Assembly (NCBI RefSeq): GCF_034353875.1
Contig: NZ_CP133784.1
Span: forward strand, 1,240,001 to 1,304,000
DNA: 64,000 bases
From: Pseudomonas sp. MH9.2
GTDB lineage: Bacteria; Pseudomonadota; Gammaproteobacteria; Pseudomonadales; Pseudomonadaceae
Direction: 5' to 3'
Below, in pieces: positions 42,421 through 52,265 of this stretch. The position numbers were made by a program, and so were the translations under genes. Position 1 is the stretch's first letter. The number at the start of each line of letters is the position of its first letter. The notes beneath the pieces were generated by a model. It did no database searches, was not told the DNA's origin, and worked only from the letters and a program-made list of their open reading frames with translations.

Positions 42421-42606
42421 ATGTCAAAATCCGCACTGTCATTTCTGGTTCTGGCATTGATGGCAATCGTCATCGATATGCTACTTCCGCTGGATGCGAA
42501 TGCCATGAGCTCTTTGCTTAAAATCGCCAGTGGCCTGTTTATCGTGCTTTTCATTGTGGCGCTGGTCGTCGGCCGAAAAATCAAATTCGACCCGCTGCTG
42601 CGCTAA
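42421..42606 (+). CDS. Small two-helix membrane protein, unknown function
   Basis: It has 61 residues with two transmembrane helices: KSALSFLVLALMAIVIDMLL, then SLLKIASGLFIVLFIVALVV, with a basic end GRKIKFDPLLR. Proteins of this kind occur in other pseudomonads as far as I recall, without a known role. It could form a unit with the preceding 80-residue protein under the sigma-54 promoter, or have its own. A weak hairpin (CTTGCCT / AGGCAAG) follows the stop. Confidence 0.7.
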   Translation: MSKSALSFLVLALMAIVIDMLLPLDANAMSSLLKIASGLFIVLFIVALVVGRKIKFDPLLR

Positions 42607-43061
42607 CCCTCTTGCCTCTCTGCATCCCTCTGTAAAGGCAAGGAGGCAGCCGCTACCCTAAGGATCATTTGACCCGCGCGCAGGCTCAGAAACATCTCCC
42701 CCCCTCTTCATTTGCTTGATTTACCCGTAGCCCCTGGAAAATCGATCAAACCGCTCTACGCTCATGAGAAGCCTGTCGCGCACAACACGACGCCCGAATC
42801 GGCCAAAAACAGGACTTTCGGAGCGTCGGCAGCACGAATACTTTGCAAAGCAGCCCGCAATTCTGATAATTGGTACTGGCTAATCGCCTTTACCAAGCTC
42901 AATATTTGTCACATAATTGGCGCCAAGGAACTGGCAAAAGTCGGGCATGATGCTGACCTCTTTGACATTCAGGTTGAACATTTGCCCAAAAAGGCTGTCA
43001 CAACATGACATCTTGCGGCCAATTGCTAAAACCGCTCCCTCTGAACTAACCGGTTAAATAT
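42607..43061. other. Upstream region of amrZ, no gene recognised
   Basis: It is 455 bases long. A 98-codon open frame at 42712 has no ribosome-binding site and a composition unlike its neighbours, and is rejected. The last 140 bases before amrZ hold its probable promoter and an AmrZ-like site (42926-42954). Confidence 0.6.
42926..42954 (+). promoter_or_regulatory. Candidate AlgU-type promoter overlapping an AmrZ-like site
   Basis: GAACTG-N18-GCTGA resembles the AlgU/sigma-22 promoter GAACTT-N16/17-TCTGA. Inside it, GGCAAAAGTCGGGCA (42933-42947) agrees at 12 of 15 bases with the P. aeruginosa AmrZ site as I remember it (GGCAAAACGCCGGCA). In P. aeruginosa, amrZ is AlgU-dependent and autorepressed, so the overlap makes sense. 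Both matches are imperfect and the spacing is one base long. Confidence 0.4.
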
Positions 43062-43391
43062 ATGAGCCCTATGAAACAGGCTACTTATTCCAGCCGCACG
43101 GCTGACAAGTTCGTAGTACGACTACCTGATGGCATGCGTGACCGCGTGTATGAGGTTGCCAAAAATCATCACCGCAGCATGAACTCCGAGATCATTGCTC
43201 GCCTTGAGCAGAGCTTGATTCAAGAAGGCGCGCTGGGCGACGAGCCAAGCCTGCGTCTCGACAGCCCGGAACTGTCCTTGCATGAGCGCGAATTACTGCA
43301 GCGCTTCCGTCAACTTTCTCATCGCCAGCAAAACGCACTTGTTTCGCTGATTGCTCACGATACGGACAACGCTGCCGACGACGAGTCCTGA
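43062..43391 (+). CDS. amrZ: Ribbon-helix-helix regulator AmrZ (AlgZ)
   Basis: AmrZ controls alginate, motility, pili and c-di-GMP genes in pseudomonads. It has 109 residues. After a flexible arm ([14 protein letters not shown]) comes the DNA-binding strand [19 protein letters not shown]. The ribbon-helix-helix continues with [20 protein letters not shown], and the C-terminal tetramerisation region is [19 protein letters not shown]. It is nearly identical to the P. aeruginosa protein in the DNA-binding part. In P. fluorescens AmrZ represses flagellar master regulation, which is relevant to the flagellar genes here. Single-gene unit with its own terminator. Confidence 0.95.
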   Translation: MSPMKQATYSSRTADKFVVRLPDGMRDRVYEVAKNHHRSMNSEIIARLEQSLIQEGALGDEPSLRLDSPELSLHERELLQRFRQLSHRQQNALVSLIAHDTDNAADDES

Positions 43392-43412
43392 CAGCGAGAT
43401 CAAGATATTCAG

Positions 43413-43435
43413 GCCAGCATTTAGCTGGCTTTTTT
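43413..43435 (+). terminator. Terminator of amrZ
   Basis: Stem GCCAGC / GCTGGC, loop ATTTA, followed by six T, 22 bases after the amrZ stop. Confidence 0.9.
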
Positions 43436-43482
43436 ATCGATATTTTTATTATCGGATCGTTGTAGCACCTCTTTTTCAAGCT

Positions 43483-43510
43483 AAAAAAAACCGCCTTCCG
43501 GCGGTTTTTT
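43483..43510 (-). terminator. Terminator of mgtE (bidirectional form)
   Basis: Stem CCGCC / GGCGG with loop TTCC, flanked by A8 and T6, lies 12 bases after the mgtE stop on the minus strand. The symmetric A/T runs would also stop any read-through from amrZ. Confidence 0.9.
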
Positions 43511-43521
43511 ATTAGTCGTAT

Positions 43522-44964
43522 TCAAAGCAAGAAGACCGTCGCCAACCCCAGAAAGATAAAGAACCCTCCGCTGTCCGTCACCGCAGTAATCATCACACTC
43601 GCCCCCATGGCCGGATCTCGCCCCAGACGCGTCAGCGTCATCGGGATCAGAACCCCCATCAGCGCCGCAAGCAACAGATTGAGCGTCATGGCGGAGGTCA
43701 TGACCACGCCCAGCGACCAACTACCGTACAGCAAGTAAGCCACCACCCCAATAACGCCACCCCATATCACGCCATTGATCAGCCCGACCGCCAGTTCTTT
43801 GCGCATCAGGCGCGATGTATTACCGGTACTGACCTGGTCCAGCGCCATGGCCCGGACGATCATGGTAATGGTTTGATTACCGGAGTTACCGCCGATCCCG
43901 GCAACGATCGGCATCAACGCCGCCAGCGCTACCAGTTTTTCGATCGAGCCCTCAAACAAACCGATGACACGCGAAGCGATAAAGGCAGTGATCAAATTGA
44001 TCGCCAGCCAGGCCCAACGGTTGCGCAAGGACTTCCAGACGGAGGCGAAGATGTCTTCTTCTTCACGCAAACCCGCCATGTTGAGGACTTCGTTTTCACT
44101 TTCTTCTCGGATCAGGTCGACCATTTCATCAATGGTCAGACGCCCGATCAGCTTGCCATTCTTGTCCACCACCGGCGCGGAAATAAGGTCATAACGCTCA
44201 AAGGCTTGAGCTGCGTCGTAGGCATCTTCATCCGGATGAAAACTCACCGGATCGCTGGCCATCACCGCAGCCACCTGCTTATCGGGATCGTTGACCAACA
44301 GACGCTTGATCGGCAGCACACCCTTGAGCACACCGTCGTAATCAACCACGAACAGTTTATCGGTATGCCCAGGCAACTCTTTGAGGCGACGCAGATAACG
44401 CAATACTACTTCAAGGCTGACATCCTCACGGATCGTCACCATCTCGAAGTCCATCAGCGCACCGACCTGCTCCTCGTCGTAAGACAAAGCAGACCGTACG
44501 CGCTCACGCTGCTGGCTATCGAGAGACTCCATGAGCTCATGAACAACGTCACGCGGCAATTCAGGTGCAAGGTCGGCCAGTTCGTCGGCATCCATCTCTC
44601 TGGCAGCCGCCAGGAGCTCATGATCGTCCATGTCGGCGATCAGTGTTTCACGGACAGAATCGGAAACTTCAAGAAGGATATCGCCGTCGCGCTCGGCTTT
44701 TACCAACTGCCAGACAGTCAGACGCTCTGCGAGAGGCAAGGCTTCGAGGATGTAAGCGACGTCGGCGGAGTGAAGGTCATCGAGTTTGCGTTGCAACTCG
44801 ACGAGTTTCTGCCGGTGAACGAGGTTTTCTACGCGGTCATGATGCTGACCTTCCTGACGGTGAGTCAGGTCTTCGACCACCCGCTGACGATGCAGCAGCT
44901 CAACGACTTGAGCGAGGCGATCTTGCAGGCTTTCTTGTGTTTTTTTTACTTCTATTTCGGTCAT
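43522..44964 (-). CDS. mgtE: Magnesium transporter MgtE
   Basis: MgtE is a Mg2+-gated Mg2+ channel. It has 480 residues from the ATG ending at 44964, which has a GGAG ribosome-binding site. In order: an N-terminal domain of acidic helices (about 1-150; HSADVAYILEALPLAERLTV), two CBS domains (about 150-275; ALMDFEMVTIREDVSLEVVL; VMASDPVSFHPDEDAYDAAQ), and five transmembrane helices. The helices include the ion-path motif MPIVAGIGGNSGNQT. The leading coiled region HRQ..HRQ..HRQK is Gln/His-rich. Single-gene unit. Confidence 0.95.
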   Translation of the reverse strand: MTEIEVKKTQESLQDRLAQVVELLHRQRVVEDLTHRQEGQHHDRVENLVHRQKLVELQRKLDDLHSADVAYILEALPLAERLTVWQLVKAERDGDILLEVSDSVRETLIADMDDHELLAAAREMDADELADLAPELPRDVVHELMESLDSQQRERVRSALSYDEEQVGALMDFEMVTIREDVSLEVVLRYLRRLKELPGHTDKLFVVDYDGVLKGVLPIKRLLVNDPDKQVAAVMASDPVSFHPDEDAYDAAQAFERYDLISAPVVDKNGKLIGRLTIDEMVDLIREESENEVLNMAGLREEEDIFASVWKSLRNRWAWLAINLITAFIASRVIGLFEGSIEKLVALAALMPIVAGIGGNSGNQTITMIVRAMALDQVSTGNTSRLMRKELAVGLINGVIWGGVIGVVAYLLYGSWSLGVVMTSAMTLNLLLAALMGVLIPMTLTRLGRDPAMGASVMITAVTDSGGFFIFLGLATVFLL

Positions 44965-45273
44965 AGGCGAACTCCACCCCCAGCAGCGGAGCACGCCCGG
45001 GAGATCAATCAGTCAATTCATGATTGGTAAAACGTAATTCAGGGTAACTACTGGGTAAGTCCATGGAAGTATTCCACAAGCCCCGACGGGGCTGACGGGC
45101 GCAATGATACACCGCTTGAAAGCACCACACGCTACAAAACCTAGGCAAGAACAAGCGCTCGCGCGACAAAATTGAATCAATACATGTACGACGTTACATC
45201 TCGAGAAGAAAGTACGCACTCTGCCAAATAAGCATGGGCTAGCCTTGAATACAGCCGTCACGGAGGACGCTGA
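44965..45273. other. Intergenic region between mgtE and the DUF4124 gene, no gene recognised
   Basis: These 309 bases separate divergent genes and must carry both promoters. Open frames on either strand are shadows. I see no Mg-sensing riboswitch that I can support. Confidence 0.5.
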
Positions 45274-45801
45274 ATGCCCGCCACTGCTCGAACGACCCTC
45301 TTGCTCACCCTGCTCTACTTTCCCCTGCCAACGCTGGCCACAACCGTTCAACGCTGCGAAGACGCCCAAGGGAATATCACCTTCACGTACCAGGGCTGCC
45401 CTAGCGGTCACAGCACGCACCTGCAAAGCACCTACAACGCACCACCAGGCAACGTAGTCCATCTGCTGCCTGAATCTACGCCTTCCTCAAGACAGGTCTT
45501 GGCGCCGCCGGACAATCGCCGAGCACACAAAGAACTGGTAGTTGTCGGCCAGAGAGACGACGGGTGCGAAAATCAAGTGAGTGGCGAACAACGGCGGCGG
45601 GCGATCATCAATCAGCGAGTCCGTGCAGGCATGAGTTTTCGGGACGTAGAAAGCTCACTGGGCAAGCCGGATAAAATAGCCGAAAGAAACGGAGAGACCC
45701 GTTATCACTACAACGAAAAGAAGGGCCGCAGCAATCAGGTTGTATTCGACGAGAACGGATGCGTAAAGGGCAAACGTCAGAAAGCAAAAAGCCCGCATTA
45801 A
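45274..45801 (+). CDS. Secreted DUF4124-domain protein with BamE-like C-terminal part
   Basis: It has 175 residues. The signal peptide is MPATARTTLLLTLLYFPLPT (cut near LAT). A DUF4124-type domain follows (VQRCEDAQGNITFTYQGCPS), with a conserved Cys pair. The C-terminal part, RAGMSFRDVESSLGKPDKIA then RYHYNEKKGRSNQVVFDENG, resembles the small BamE/SmpA fold. Probably periplasmic; function unknown. A CGGAGGA ribosome-binding site supports the ATG. Its stop codon lies inside the terminator hairpin. Confidence 0.8.
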   Translation: MPATARTTLLLTLLYFPLPTLATTVQRCEDAQGNITFTYQGCPSGHSTHLQSTYNAPPGNVVHLLPESTPSSRQVLAPPDNRRAHKELVVVGQRDDGCENQVSGEQRRRAIINQRVRAGMSFRDVESSLGKPDKIAERNGETRYHYNEKKGRSNQVVFDENGCVKGKRQKAKSPH

Positions 45802-45814
45802 ATGCGGGCTTTTT
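45786..45814. terminator. Bidirectional terminator overlapping the end of the DUF4124 gene
   Basis: Stem GCCCGCA / TGCGGGC, loop TTAAA, with A5 before and T5 after. The gene's TAA is in the loop. It also ends the leftward tRNA transcript, whose last tRNA finishes 7 bases away. Confidence 0.9.
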
Positions 45815-45820
45815 GGTGTT

Positions 45821-45897
45821 TGGTGCACTCGACAGGATTCGAACCTGTGACCGCTCGGTTCGTAGCCGAGTACTCTATCCAGCTGAGCTACGAGTGC
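45821..45897 (-). tRNA. tRNA-Arg (anticodon ACG), copy 2
   Basis: 77 bases with CCA encoded. Acceptor GCACTCG / CGAGTGC, anticodon ACG in loop CTACGAA, T loop GTTCGAATC. It is identical to the copy at 45971-46047 and probably on one precursor with it and tRNA-Ser. Confidence 0.97.
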
Positions 45898-45970
45898 AAT
45901 TGGCGTTTGATAAACCAGACCACCGCTGGTTGAAGCAAGTTGCTTACATCACTGCAAACAACCCTTTAAA

Positions 45971-46047
45971 TGGTGCACTCGACAGGATTCGAACCTGTGA
46001 CCGCTCGGTTCGTAGCCGAGTACTCTATCCAGCTGAGCTACGAGTGC
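45971..46047 (-). tRNA. tRNA-Arg (anticodon ACG), copy 1
   Basis: Same 77-base sequence as the copy 73 bases downstream. The tandem pair decodes the main CGN arginine codons after A-to-I editing of the anticodon. Confidence 0.97.
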
Positions 46048-46152
46048 ATTTGTTGCCGCGCATTATAGATCGTTTAATCATTTTGTCAAGCACTTTTACG
46101 AGTAAATTCAAACACTTACCGCTCAAGCCAGATTACAACGCCCTACATAAAT

Positions 46153-46245
<93 letters not shown>

Positions 46246-46307
46246 GCAACACGGGGCGTATAATAACCGCCTTTCCCCCGTTTGCAAAGCCAAAAATTCA
46301 ATAAAAA

Positions 46308-46496
46308 TTAATGGCTTGGTTCCTGGTCCTTCTCTTTCTTGATGCGCAGGTAAATTTCCTCACGGTGAACAGCCACCTCTTTGGGGGCATTGACACCGAT
46401 TCGTACTTGATTACCTTTAACGCCGAGCACGGTCACTGTGATTTCACCATCACCAATGATCAGGCTTTCTGCGCACCGACGAGTCAGAATCAACAT
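46308..46496 (-). CDS. csrA: Carbon storage regulator CsrA/RsmA
   Basis: CsrA/RsmA is an RNA-binding protein that represses translation at GGA motifs and controls motility, biofilm and secondary metabolism. It has 62 residues from the ATG ending at 46496 ([20 protein letters not shown]), then [20 protein letters not shown] with the RNA-contacting Arg44-type residue, and [11 protein letters not shown]. The frame extends 11 codons upstream, but the family start is clear. Position downstream of lysC and before tRNA-Ser is typical of rsmA. Confidence 0.97.
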   Translation of the reverse strand: MLILTRRCAESLIIGDGEITVTVLGVKGNQVRIGVNAPKEVAVHREEIYLRIKKEKDQEPSH

Positions 46497-46633
46497 ACTT
46501 TTCTCCTCACGCACTACTTTCAGGGACAACAGTCTGCAAAGCTAAAACAGCATTGGCCTACAACAAAATGAGCAATAGACCTACACCTGAGTATTGACTA
46601 GCGCAAAGAAAAGAACAGCCTTCCTACGCAGAT

Positions 46634-46670
46634 CAAAAAAACGAAAGGCGCGGATAAACCGCGCCTTTCG
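46634..46670 (-). terminator. Terminator of lysC
   Basis: Twelve-base stem CGAAAGGCGCGG / CCGCGCCTTTCG, followed on the minus strand by a run of seven T. It lies 10 bases after lysC, so csrA needs its own promoter in the next 140 bases. Confidence 0.9.
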
Positions 46671-46679
46671 GGCAACGCA

Positions 46680-47915
46680 TCACTCGCCCTGTCGGGCCGG
46701 AGCGTCCAATTCAAAAGCGGTGTGCAACGCACGCACTGCCAGCTCCAGGTATTTCTCTTCGATAACCACAGACACCTTGATTTCAGACGTCGAAATCATC
46801 TGGATATTAATGCTTTCCTTGGCCAGCGATTCGAACATACGGCTGGCGACACCCGCGTGCGAACGCATGCCCACACCCACGATCGACACCTTGGCAATCT
46901 TGGTATCACCGACAACCTCACGAGCGCCAATTTCACGCGCCGTGTTTTCCAGCACCAGCAAGGCTGCCTGATAGTCGTTGCGATGCACGGTGAACGTGAA
47001 GTCGGTGGTGTTATCGTGCGCGACATTCTGCACGATCATGTCCACTTCAATGTTCGCGCCACTGATAGGGCCCAGAATCTTGAAGGCCACCCCTGGGTTA
47101 TCCGGCACGCCACGGATGGTCAGCTTGGCTTCATCACGGTTGAAGGCGATACCGGAAATGATCGGCTGTTCCATGGATTCCTCTTCATCAATGGTAATGA
47201 GGGTGCCCGGACCCTCCTGAAAACTGTGCAGAACGCGCAGTGGAACGTTGTACTTGCCAGCAAACTCGACCGCACGGATCTGCAGCACCTTTGAACCGAG
47301 GCTGGCCATTTCCAGCATCTCTTCAAAAGTGATCTTGTCCAGACGCTGAGCCTGCGACACCACACGCGGGTCGGTGGTGTAAACGCCATCGACGTCGGTA
47401 TAAATCTGGCATTCGTCAGCTTTCAACGCAGCCGCCAGGGCCACGCCGGTCGTGTCCGAACCACCGCGACCGAGGGTGGTGATATTGCCGTGCTCATCGA
47501 CACCCTGGAAACCGGCGACAACGACTACCCTGCCCGCCTTCAGATCGGCACGAATCTTCTGATCGTCGATTTGAAGGATACGCGCCTTGTTGTGTGCGCT
47601 GTCGGTCAGGATACGTACCTGATTGCCGGTGTAGGACACCGCTGGCACGCCACGCTTGATCAAGGCCATGGCCAACAGGGCAATGGTCACTTGCTCGCCC
47701 GTGGACACAATCACATCCAGCTCACGCGGAACCGGTTGATCGCTGATCTGCTTGGCCAATCCGATCAGGCGATTGGTCTCGCCACTCATGGCTGACAACA
47801 CAACCACCAGCTCGACGCCTGCATCGTGGAACTTTTTAACCTTGTCGGCCACCTGCTCGATTCGCTCGACAGAGCCAACGGAGGTGCCTCCAAATTTCTG
47901 TACGATCAAAGCCAT
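46680..47915 (-). CDS. lysC: Aspartokinase LysC
   Basis: LysC phosphorylates aspartate, the first step to lysine, threonine, methionine and diaminopimelate. It has 411 residues. The kinase domain spans about 1-245 (MALIVQKFGGTSVGSVERIE; GRGGSDTTGVALAAALKADE). Two ACT domains follow at about 265-405 (FNRDEAKLTIRGVPDNPGVA; KVSIVGVGMRSHAGVASRMF; IQMISTSEIKVSVVIEEKYL), the feedback-control region. Downstream of alaS, the usual Pseudomonas order. Confidence 0.97.
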   Translation of the reverse strand: MALIVQKFGGTSVGSVERIEQVADKVKKFHDAGVELVVVLSAMSGETNRLIGLAKQISDQPVPRELDVIVSTGEQVTIALLAMALIKRGVPAVSYTGNQVRILTDSAHNKARILQIDDQKIRADLKAGRVVVVAGFQGVDEHGNITTLGRGGSDTTGVALAAALKADECQIYTDVDGVYTTDPRVVSQAQRLDKITFEEMLEMASLGSKVLQIRAVEFAGKYNVPLRVLHSFQEGPGTLITIDEEESMEQPIISGIAFNRDEAKLTIRGVPDNPGVAFKILGPISGANIEVDMIVQNVAHDNTTDFTFTVHRNDYQAALLVLENTAREIGAREVVGDTKIAKVSIVGVGMRSHAGVASRMFESLAKESINIQMISTSEIKVSVVIEEKYLELAVRALHTAFELDAPARQGE

Positions 47916-47978
47916 CTCAAAGCAGCCTCAGCCCGTGAAGGGCGCCCATTAAACATTCAAACCCATCAAAGCGCCAAA

Positions 47979-47999
47979 GCCTGCCGTCAGGCGGCAGGC
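47979..47999 (-). terminator. Hairpin after alaS, probable terminator
   Basis: Perfect stem GCCTGCCG / CGGCAGGC, loop TCAGG, followed on the minus strand by TTTGG. The T-run is short, so it may be a partial terminator or processing site between alaS and lysC. Confidence 0.5.
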
Positions 48000-48011
48000 C
48001 TGGTGGACGAT

Positions 48012-50630
48012 TTAAACACCCTGCTCGACAAAGGGTACGGTCAACGCCAGCGCTGCATCCAGTGCACCGGCATCAACACCACCACCCTGAGCCATATCAG
48101 GACGACCACCGCCTTTACCGCCTACGGCAGCGGCCGCTTGCTTCATCAAATCACCGGCTTTGAGTTGGCCAGTCAGGTCCTTGGTTACGCCTGCAACCAG
48201 TACGACCTTATCTTCATGGACACTGCCGAGCAGGATCACTGCGCGGCCGAGCTTGTTCTTCAACTGATCAACCAGCGCCAACAGGGCTTTACCATCCTGA
48301 CCGTCAAGGCGCACGGCGAGGACTTTTACCCCTTTGACATCCAGCGCAGAGGACGACAGATCATCGCCCGCAGCACTGGCCGCCTTGGCCTGCAATTGTT
48401 CGAGTTGTTTTTCCAACTGGCGGTTACGCTCCAGTACAGCCGAGAGCTTGTCCAGCACGTTGTCGCGACTGCCCTTGATCAGCGTCGCGGCTTCCTTGAG
48501 TGTGTCTTCCGCCGCGTTGAGGTAGGCCAGCGCCGCAGCGCCAGTGACCGCTTCGATACGTCGAACGCCTGCTGCAACGCCACCTTCACTGATGATTTTC
48601 ATCAGCGCGATGTCGCCGGTGCGATTGGCGTGAATACCACCACACAGCTCGACCGAGAAATCGCCACCCATGCTCAGTACGCGCACGTTGTCGCCGTACT
48701 TCTCGCCAAACAGCGCCATGGCACCTTTCTTCTTGGCAGTCTCGATATCGGTTTCTTCGGTTTCGACCGGGGAGTTCTTGCGCACTTCGCGGTTTACGAT
48801 GTCTTCCAGAGCTTTCAACTGCTCCGGTTTGATCGCTTCAAAGTGGCTGAAGTCAAAACGCAGGCGCTGACTGTCGACCAGCGACCCTTTCTGCTGTACA
48901 TGCTCACCGAGTACCTGACGCAACGCGGCGTGCAGCAAGTGCGTCGCCGAGTGGTTCAGGGATGTGGCGTGGCGAACCTCGGCATCGACCTCTGCATTGA
49001 GTTCGACACCCACTTTAAGACTGCCTGCAGCCTGGACGCCGTGGTGCAGGAAAGCGCCGCCGGTTTTGGTGGTGTCACGTACGTCGAAACGCACGGCACC
49101 CGCCGACAGATAACCGCAGTCGCCAATCTGACCACCGGATTCGGCATAGAACGGCGTCTGATCGAGGATCACAACACCCTCTTCGCCTTCGCTCAATTGC
49201 TCGACCGCCTGGCCGTCTTTATACAGCGCAATCACCTTGGCGACAGCGCGAGTAGCGGTATAACCGATGAAGCGCGTGGGCTCATCAACCTTGACCAGGC
49301 TGTTGTAGTCCATACCAAACGAACTGGCCGAACGAGCGCGCACGCGCTGGGCGTCCATTTCGCGCTCAAAACCTTCCTCATCAAGGGTCAGGTTACGTTC
49401 GCGGGCGATGTCACCGGTCAGGTCCATCGGAAAACCGTAGGTGTCATACAGCTTGAACACCACATCACCCGGCACCACGCTGCCTTTGAGTTCAGCCAGA
49501 TCCTGCTCGAGGATCTTCAGACCCTGCTCCAGGGTCTTGGCGAATTGCTCTTCTTCAGCCTTGAGCACGCGCTCGATGTGCGCTTGCTGCTCGGTCAATT
49601 CCGGGAAAGCGCTGCCCATTTCCGCGACCAGCGCGCCAACGATCTGATAGAAGAAGCTGCCTGTGGCGCCCAACTTGTTGCCATGGCGGCAGGCGCGACG
49701 AATGATCCGGCGCAGCACATAACCGCGGCCCTCGTTGGACGGCAGCACACCGTCGGCGATCAGGAAGCCGCAAGAACGGATGTGATCTGCCACGACTTTG
49801 AGCGAAGGCTGCATGTCGTTGCTGCAACCGATGGCCTTGGCTGAAGCGACCAGCAGGTTCTGGAACAGGTCGATCTCGTAGTTCGAATGCACGTGCTGCA
49901 GCACGGCACTGATCCGCTCCAGGCCCATGCCGGTGTCCACCGACGGCGCTGGCAACGGATGCAGCACGCCATCGGCAGTGCGGTTGAACTGCATGAACAC
50001 GTTGTTCCAGATCTCGATATAACGGTCACCGTCTTCTTCCGGCGAGCCCGGTGGGCCACCCCAGATGTCGGCGCCGTGATCGTAGAAAATCTCGGTGCAC
50101 GGACCGCAAGGGCCGGTATCGCCCATGGTCCAGAAGTTATCGGAGGCGTACGGCGCGCCTTTGTTGTCGCCGATACGCACCATGTGCTCGACCGGTACCC
50201 CGATTTCCTTGGTCCAGATATCGTAAGCTTCGTCATCGCTGGCGTAGACCGTGACCCAAAGCTTTTCCTTGGGCAGGTTCAACACACCGGTCAGGAAGGT
50301 CCAGGCGTAGGTGATGGCATCGCGCTTGAAATAATCACCAAAGCTGAAGTTACCCAGCATTTCGAAGAACGTGTGGTGACGAGCGGTATAGCCGACGTTT
50401 TCCAGGTCGTTGTGCTTACCACCGGCACGCACGCATTTCTGGCTACTGACCGCACGGGTGTAGGCGCGCTTTTCCTGACCCAGGAAGCAATCCTTGAACT
50501 GGTTCATCCCCGCGTTGGTAAACAGCAGGGTGGGGTCATTGCCCGGAATCAAAGAGCTGGAGGCTACACGGGTGTGACCTTGCTCTTCGAAGAAGCGAAG
50601 GAAGGCTTCACGGATTTCTGCGCTTTTCAT
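48012..50630 (-). CDS. alaS: Alanyl-tRNA synthetase
   Basis: It charges tRNA-Ala. It has 872 residues from the ATG ending at 50630 ([20 protein letters not shown]). The class II catalytic domain spans about 1-240 ([39 protein letters not shown]). The tRNA-recognition region is followed by the editing domain with the zinc motif [17 protein letters not shown]...[12 protein letters not shown]. The C-terminal DHHA1/C-Ala domain contains the Gly-rich [15 protein letters not shown]. Standard length. Followed by lysC on the same strand. Confidence 0.98.
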   Translation of the reverse strand: MKSAEIREAFLRFFEEQGHTRVASSSLIPGNDPTLLFTNAGMNQFKDCFLGQEKRAYTRAVSSQKCVRAGGKHNDLENVGYTARHHTFFEMLGNFSFGDYFKRDAITYAWTFLTGVLNLPKEKLWVTVYASDDEAYDIWTKEIGVPVEHMVRIGDNKGAPYASDNFWTMGDTGPCGPCTEIFYDHGADIWGGPPGSPEEDGDRYIEIWNNVFMQFNRTADGVLHPLPAPSVDTGMGLERISAVLQHVHSNYEIDLFQNLLVASAKAIGCSNDMQPSLKVVADHIRSCGFLIADGVLPSNEGRGYVLRRIIRRACRHGNKLGATGSFFYQIVGALVAEMGSAFPELTEQQAHIERVLKAEEEQFAKTLEQGLKILEQDLAELKGSVVPGDVVFKLYDTYGFPMDLTGDIARERNLTLDEEGFEREMDAQRVRARSASSFGMDYNSLVKVDEPTRFIGYTATRAVAKVIALYKDGQAVEQLSEGEEGVVILDQTPFYAESGGQIGDCGYLSAGAVRFDVRDTTKTGGAFLHHGVQAAGSLKVGVELNAEVDAEVRHATSLNHSATHLLHAALRQVLGEHVQQKGSLVDSQRLRFDFSHFEAIKPEQLKALEDIVNREVRKNSPVETEETDIETAKKKGAMALFGEKYGDNVRVLSMGGDFSVELCGGIHANRTGDIALMKIISEGGVAAGVRRIEAVTGAAALAYLNAAEDTLKEAATLIKGSRDNVLDKLSAVLERNRQLEKQLEQLQAKAASAAGDDLSSSALDVKGVKVLAVRLDGQDGKALLALVDQLKNKLGRAVILLGSVHEDKVVLVAGVTKDLTGQLKAGDLMKQAAAAVGGKGGGRPDMAQGGGVDAGALDAALALTVPFVEQGV

Positions 50631-50776
50631 AGATTCTTCCACGGAGACGGCGGCCAGAGGCAAGTGCAAAGTGTTAAACGAGGGTGCGACTTGCAAAGGG
50701 CCGCATTATATAGGCGTTGCGCCGTCGGTACAGCGTGTTTGTACGATAGAAACAAGCAATTGGATCGTCGGCAACA

Positions 50777-51781
50777 TCACCCTTTAGCGAACTCGGCAAA
50801 TGCTGCCACGACCTGTTCGATCTGAATACGCGATACATCCAGGTGCGTAACCATCCGCAAGCGCGCTGCGGCACTGAGCTTGATGCCCCGTTCAGCGCAA
50901 AAACCCTTGAGCGCTTCAGCCCGATCATCGACCTGCACGTACACCATGTTGGTCTGTACCGGTTCGACCTGATAACCCAGCCTACGCAAGCCTTCGGCCA
51001 GAAATTGGGCATTGGCATGGTCATCGGCCAATCGCTCGACGTGGTGCTCCAACGCATACAGCCCGGCAGCAGCGAGAATCCCGGCCTGACGCATGCCGCC
51101 CCCGACCATCTTGCGCAAACGACGGGCCTTGCCAATCAGTTCGGTCGTGCCGCACAACACTGAGCCGACCGGGGCACCCAAGCCTTTGGACAGGCACACC
51201 GAGACAGAATCAAAGTACTGGGTGATTTCTTTGGCATCAACCCCCAGCTTCACCGCCGCGTTGTACACGCGCGCGCCGTCCAGGTGCAAGGCCAGACCCT
51301 GCTCATCACACAAGGCTCGAGCGGCAGCCAGGTACCACAGAGGTAAAACCTTGCCCTGCATGGTGTCTTCCAGTGCCAGAAGTCGGGTACGGGCGAAATG
51401 GAAATCATCAGGCTTGATCGCAGCCAACACCTGATTCAAATCCAGCGAACCATCCGCCTGGACGTCAAGCGGTTGCGGCTGAATCGAGCCCAATACCGCG
51501 GCCCCGCCGCCTTCATATTTATAGGTATGCGCTTGTTGGCCGACGATGTATTCATCGCCGCGCCCACAATGAGCCATCAAACCGAGCAGATTGCTCATGG
51601 TACCGCTGGGTACAAACAGACCCGCCGCAAACCCGAGCTGGCCGGCCAGATGCGCCTCGAGACGGTTCACAGTCGGATCCTCGCCATACACGTCATCGCC
51701 CAACGGCGCACGCGACATGGCGTCGAGCATTCCAGCCGTGGGCTGGGTCACGGTGTCACTGCGCAGATCAATTACCGTCAC
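50777..51781 (-). CDS. ltaE: Low-specificity L-threonine aldolase
   Basis: It cleaves L-threonine and L-allo-threonine to glycine and acetaldehyde. It has 334 residues. I choose the GTG ending at 51781 because it has a GGAG ribosome-binding site 8 bases upstream and gives the family N-terminus [17 protein letters not shown]; the open frame runs 26 codons further. The PLP Lys is in [34 protein letters not shown] is the other signature. It lies upstream of alaS on the same strand, 146 bases away. Confidence 0.93.
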   Translation of the reverse strand: MTVIDLRSDTVTQPTAGMLDAMSRAPLGDDVYGEDPTVNRLEAHLAGQLGFAAGLFVPSGTMSNLLGLMAHCGRGDEYIVGQQAHTYKYEGGGAAVLGSIQPQPLDVQADGSLDLNQVLAAIKPDDFHFARTRLLALEDTMQGKVLPLWYLAAARALCDEQGLALHLDGARVYNAAVKLGVDAKEITQYFDSVSVCLSKGLGAPVGSVLCGTTELIGKARRLRKMVGGGMRQAGILAAAGLYALEHHVERLADDHANAQFLAEGLRRLGYQVEPVQTNMVYVQVDDRAEALKGFCAERGIKLSAAARLRMVTHLDVSRIQIEQVVAAFAEFAKG

Positions 51782-52001
51782 GATAGAGCTCCATGAGATG
51801 TTCAAAACCCGGACAGTGAACGCAAGAACAGTCCTGCGATCACTCATTACTGAGGCCATTGAGTACTTTATTCAAGGTCACACTTCATGAACCGACCACT
51901 TCGATATAAGAAAAAGTCAGGACACCCTGACTAAAGTGTCCATGCATACTCGAGAAAACTATGATAAAAAATGCGCGCCGGCAGAAGATGCTGTCGGCAA
52001 C

Positions 52002-52166
52002 GTTCTCAGGGCGGGGTGTGATTCCCCACCGGCGGTAATAACGCAAAATGCGTTTAGCCCGCGAGCGCTTGTGGTGCAGGATGCTTCGGCTCCCGCCCTG
52101 ACAAGGTCAGCAGACCCGGTGTGATTCCGGGGCCGACGGTCATAGTCCGGATGAAGAGAGAACGGG
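52002..52166 (+). promoter_or_regulatory. FMN riboswitch (RFN element)
   Basis: The conserved blocks appear in order: AGGGCGGGGTGTGATTCCCC, then ACCGGCGGTAAT. GCCCGCGAGCG follows, then GACCCGGTGTGATTCCGGGG with CCGACGGTCATAGTCCGGAT, and the end GAAGAGAGAACGGG. The aptamer lies about 130 bases before a lumazine synthase gene, so flavin mononucleotide should repress that gene. Confidence 0.97.
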
Positions 52167-52265
52167 ATTGGCACCAAAGGGCCGTATCGTGCGCATCGCC
52201 ATGAACACTTTTGCATTCTGGCCATGATCTCGACGTACCCTTGAATCCCATTCGATCCAAAGCGC

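Noticed and set aside
42712-43008. 98-codon frame upstream of amrZ
   Set aside because: No ribosome-binding site and no family features, and it overlaps the likely amrZ promoter.
45821-46047. Tandem repeat that could be read as a CRISPR or duplicated element
   Set aside because: It is two identical tRNA-Arg genes; both fold as complete tRNAs.
47826-49844. 672-codon open frame on the plus strand opposite alaS
   Set aside because: It is the antisense shadow of a highly conserved gene with strong codon bias. It has no ribosome-binding site and no recognisable domain.
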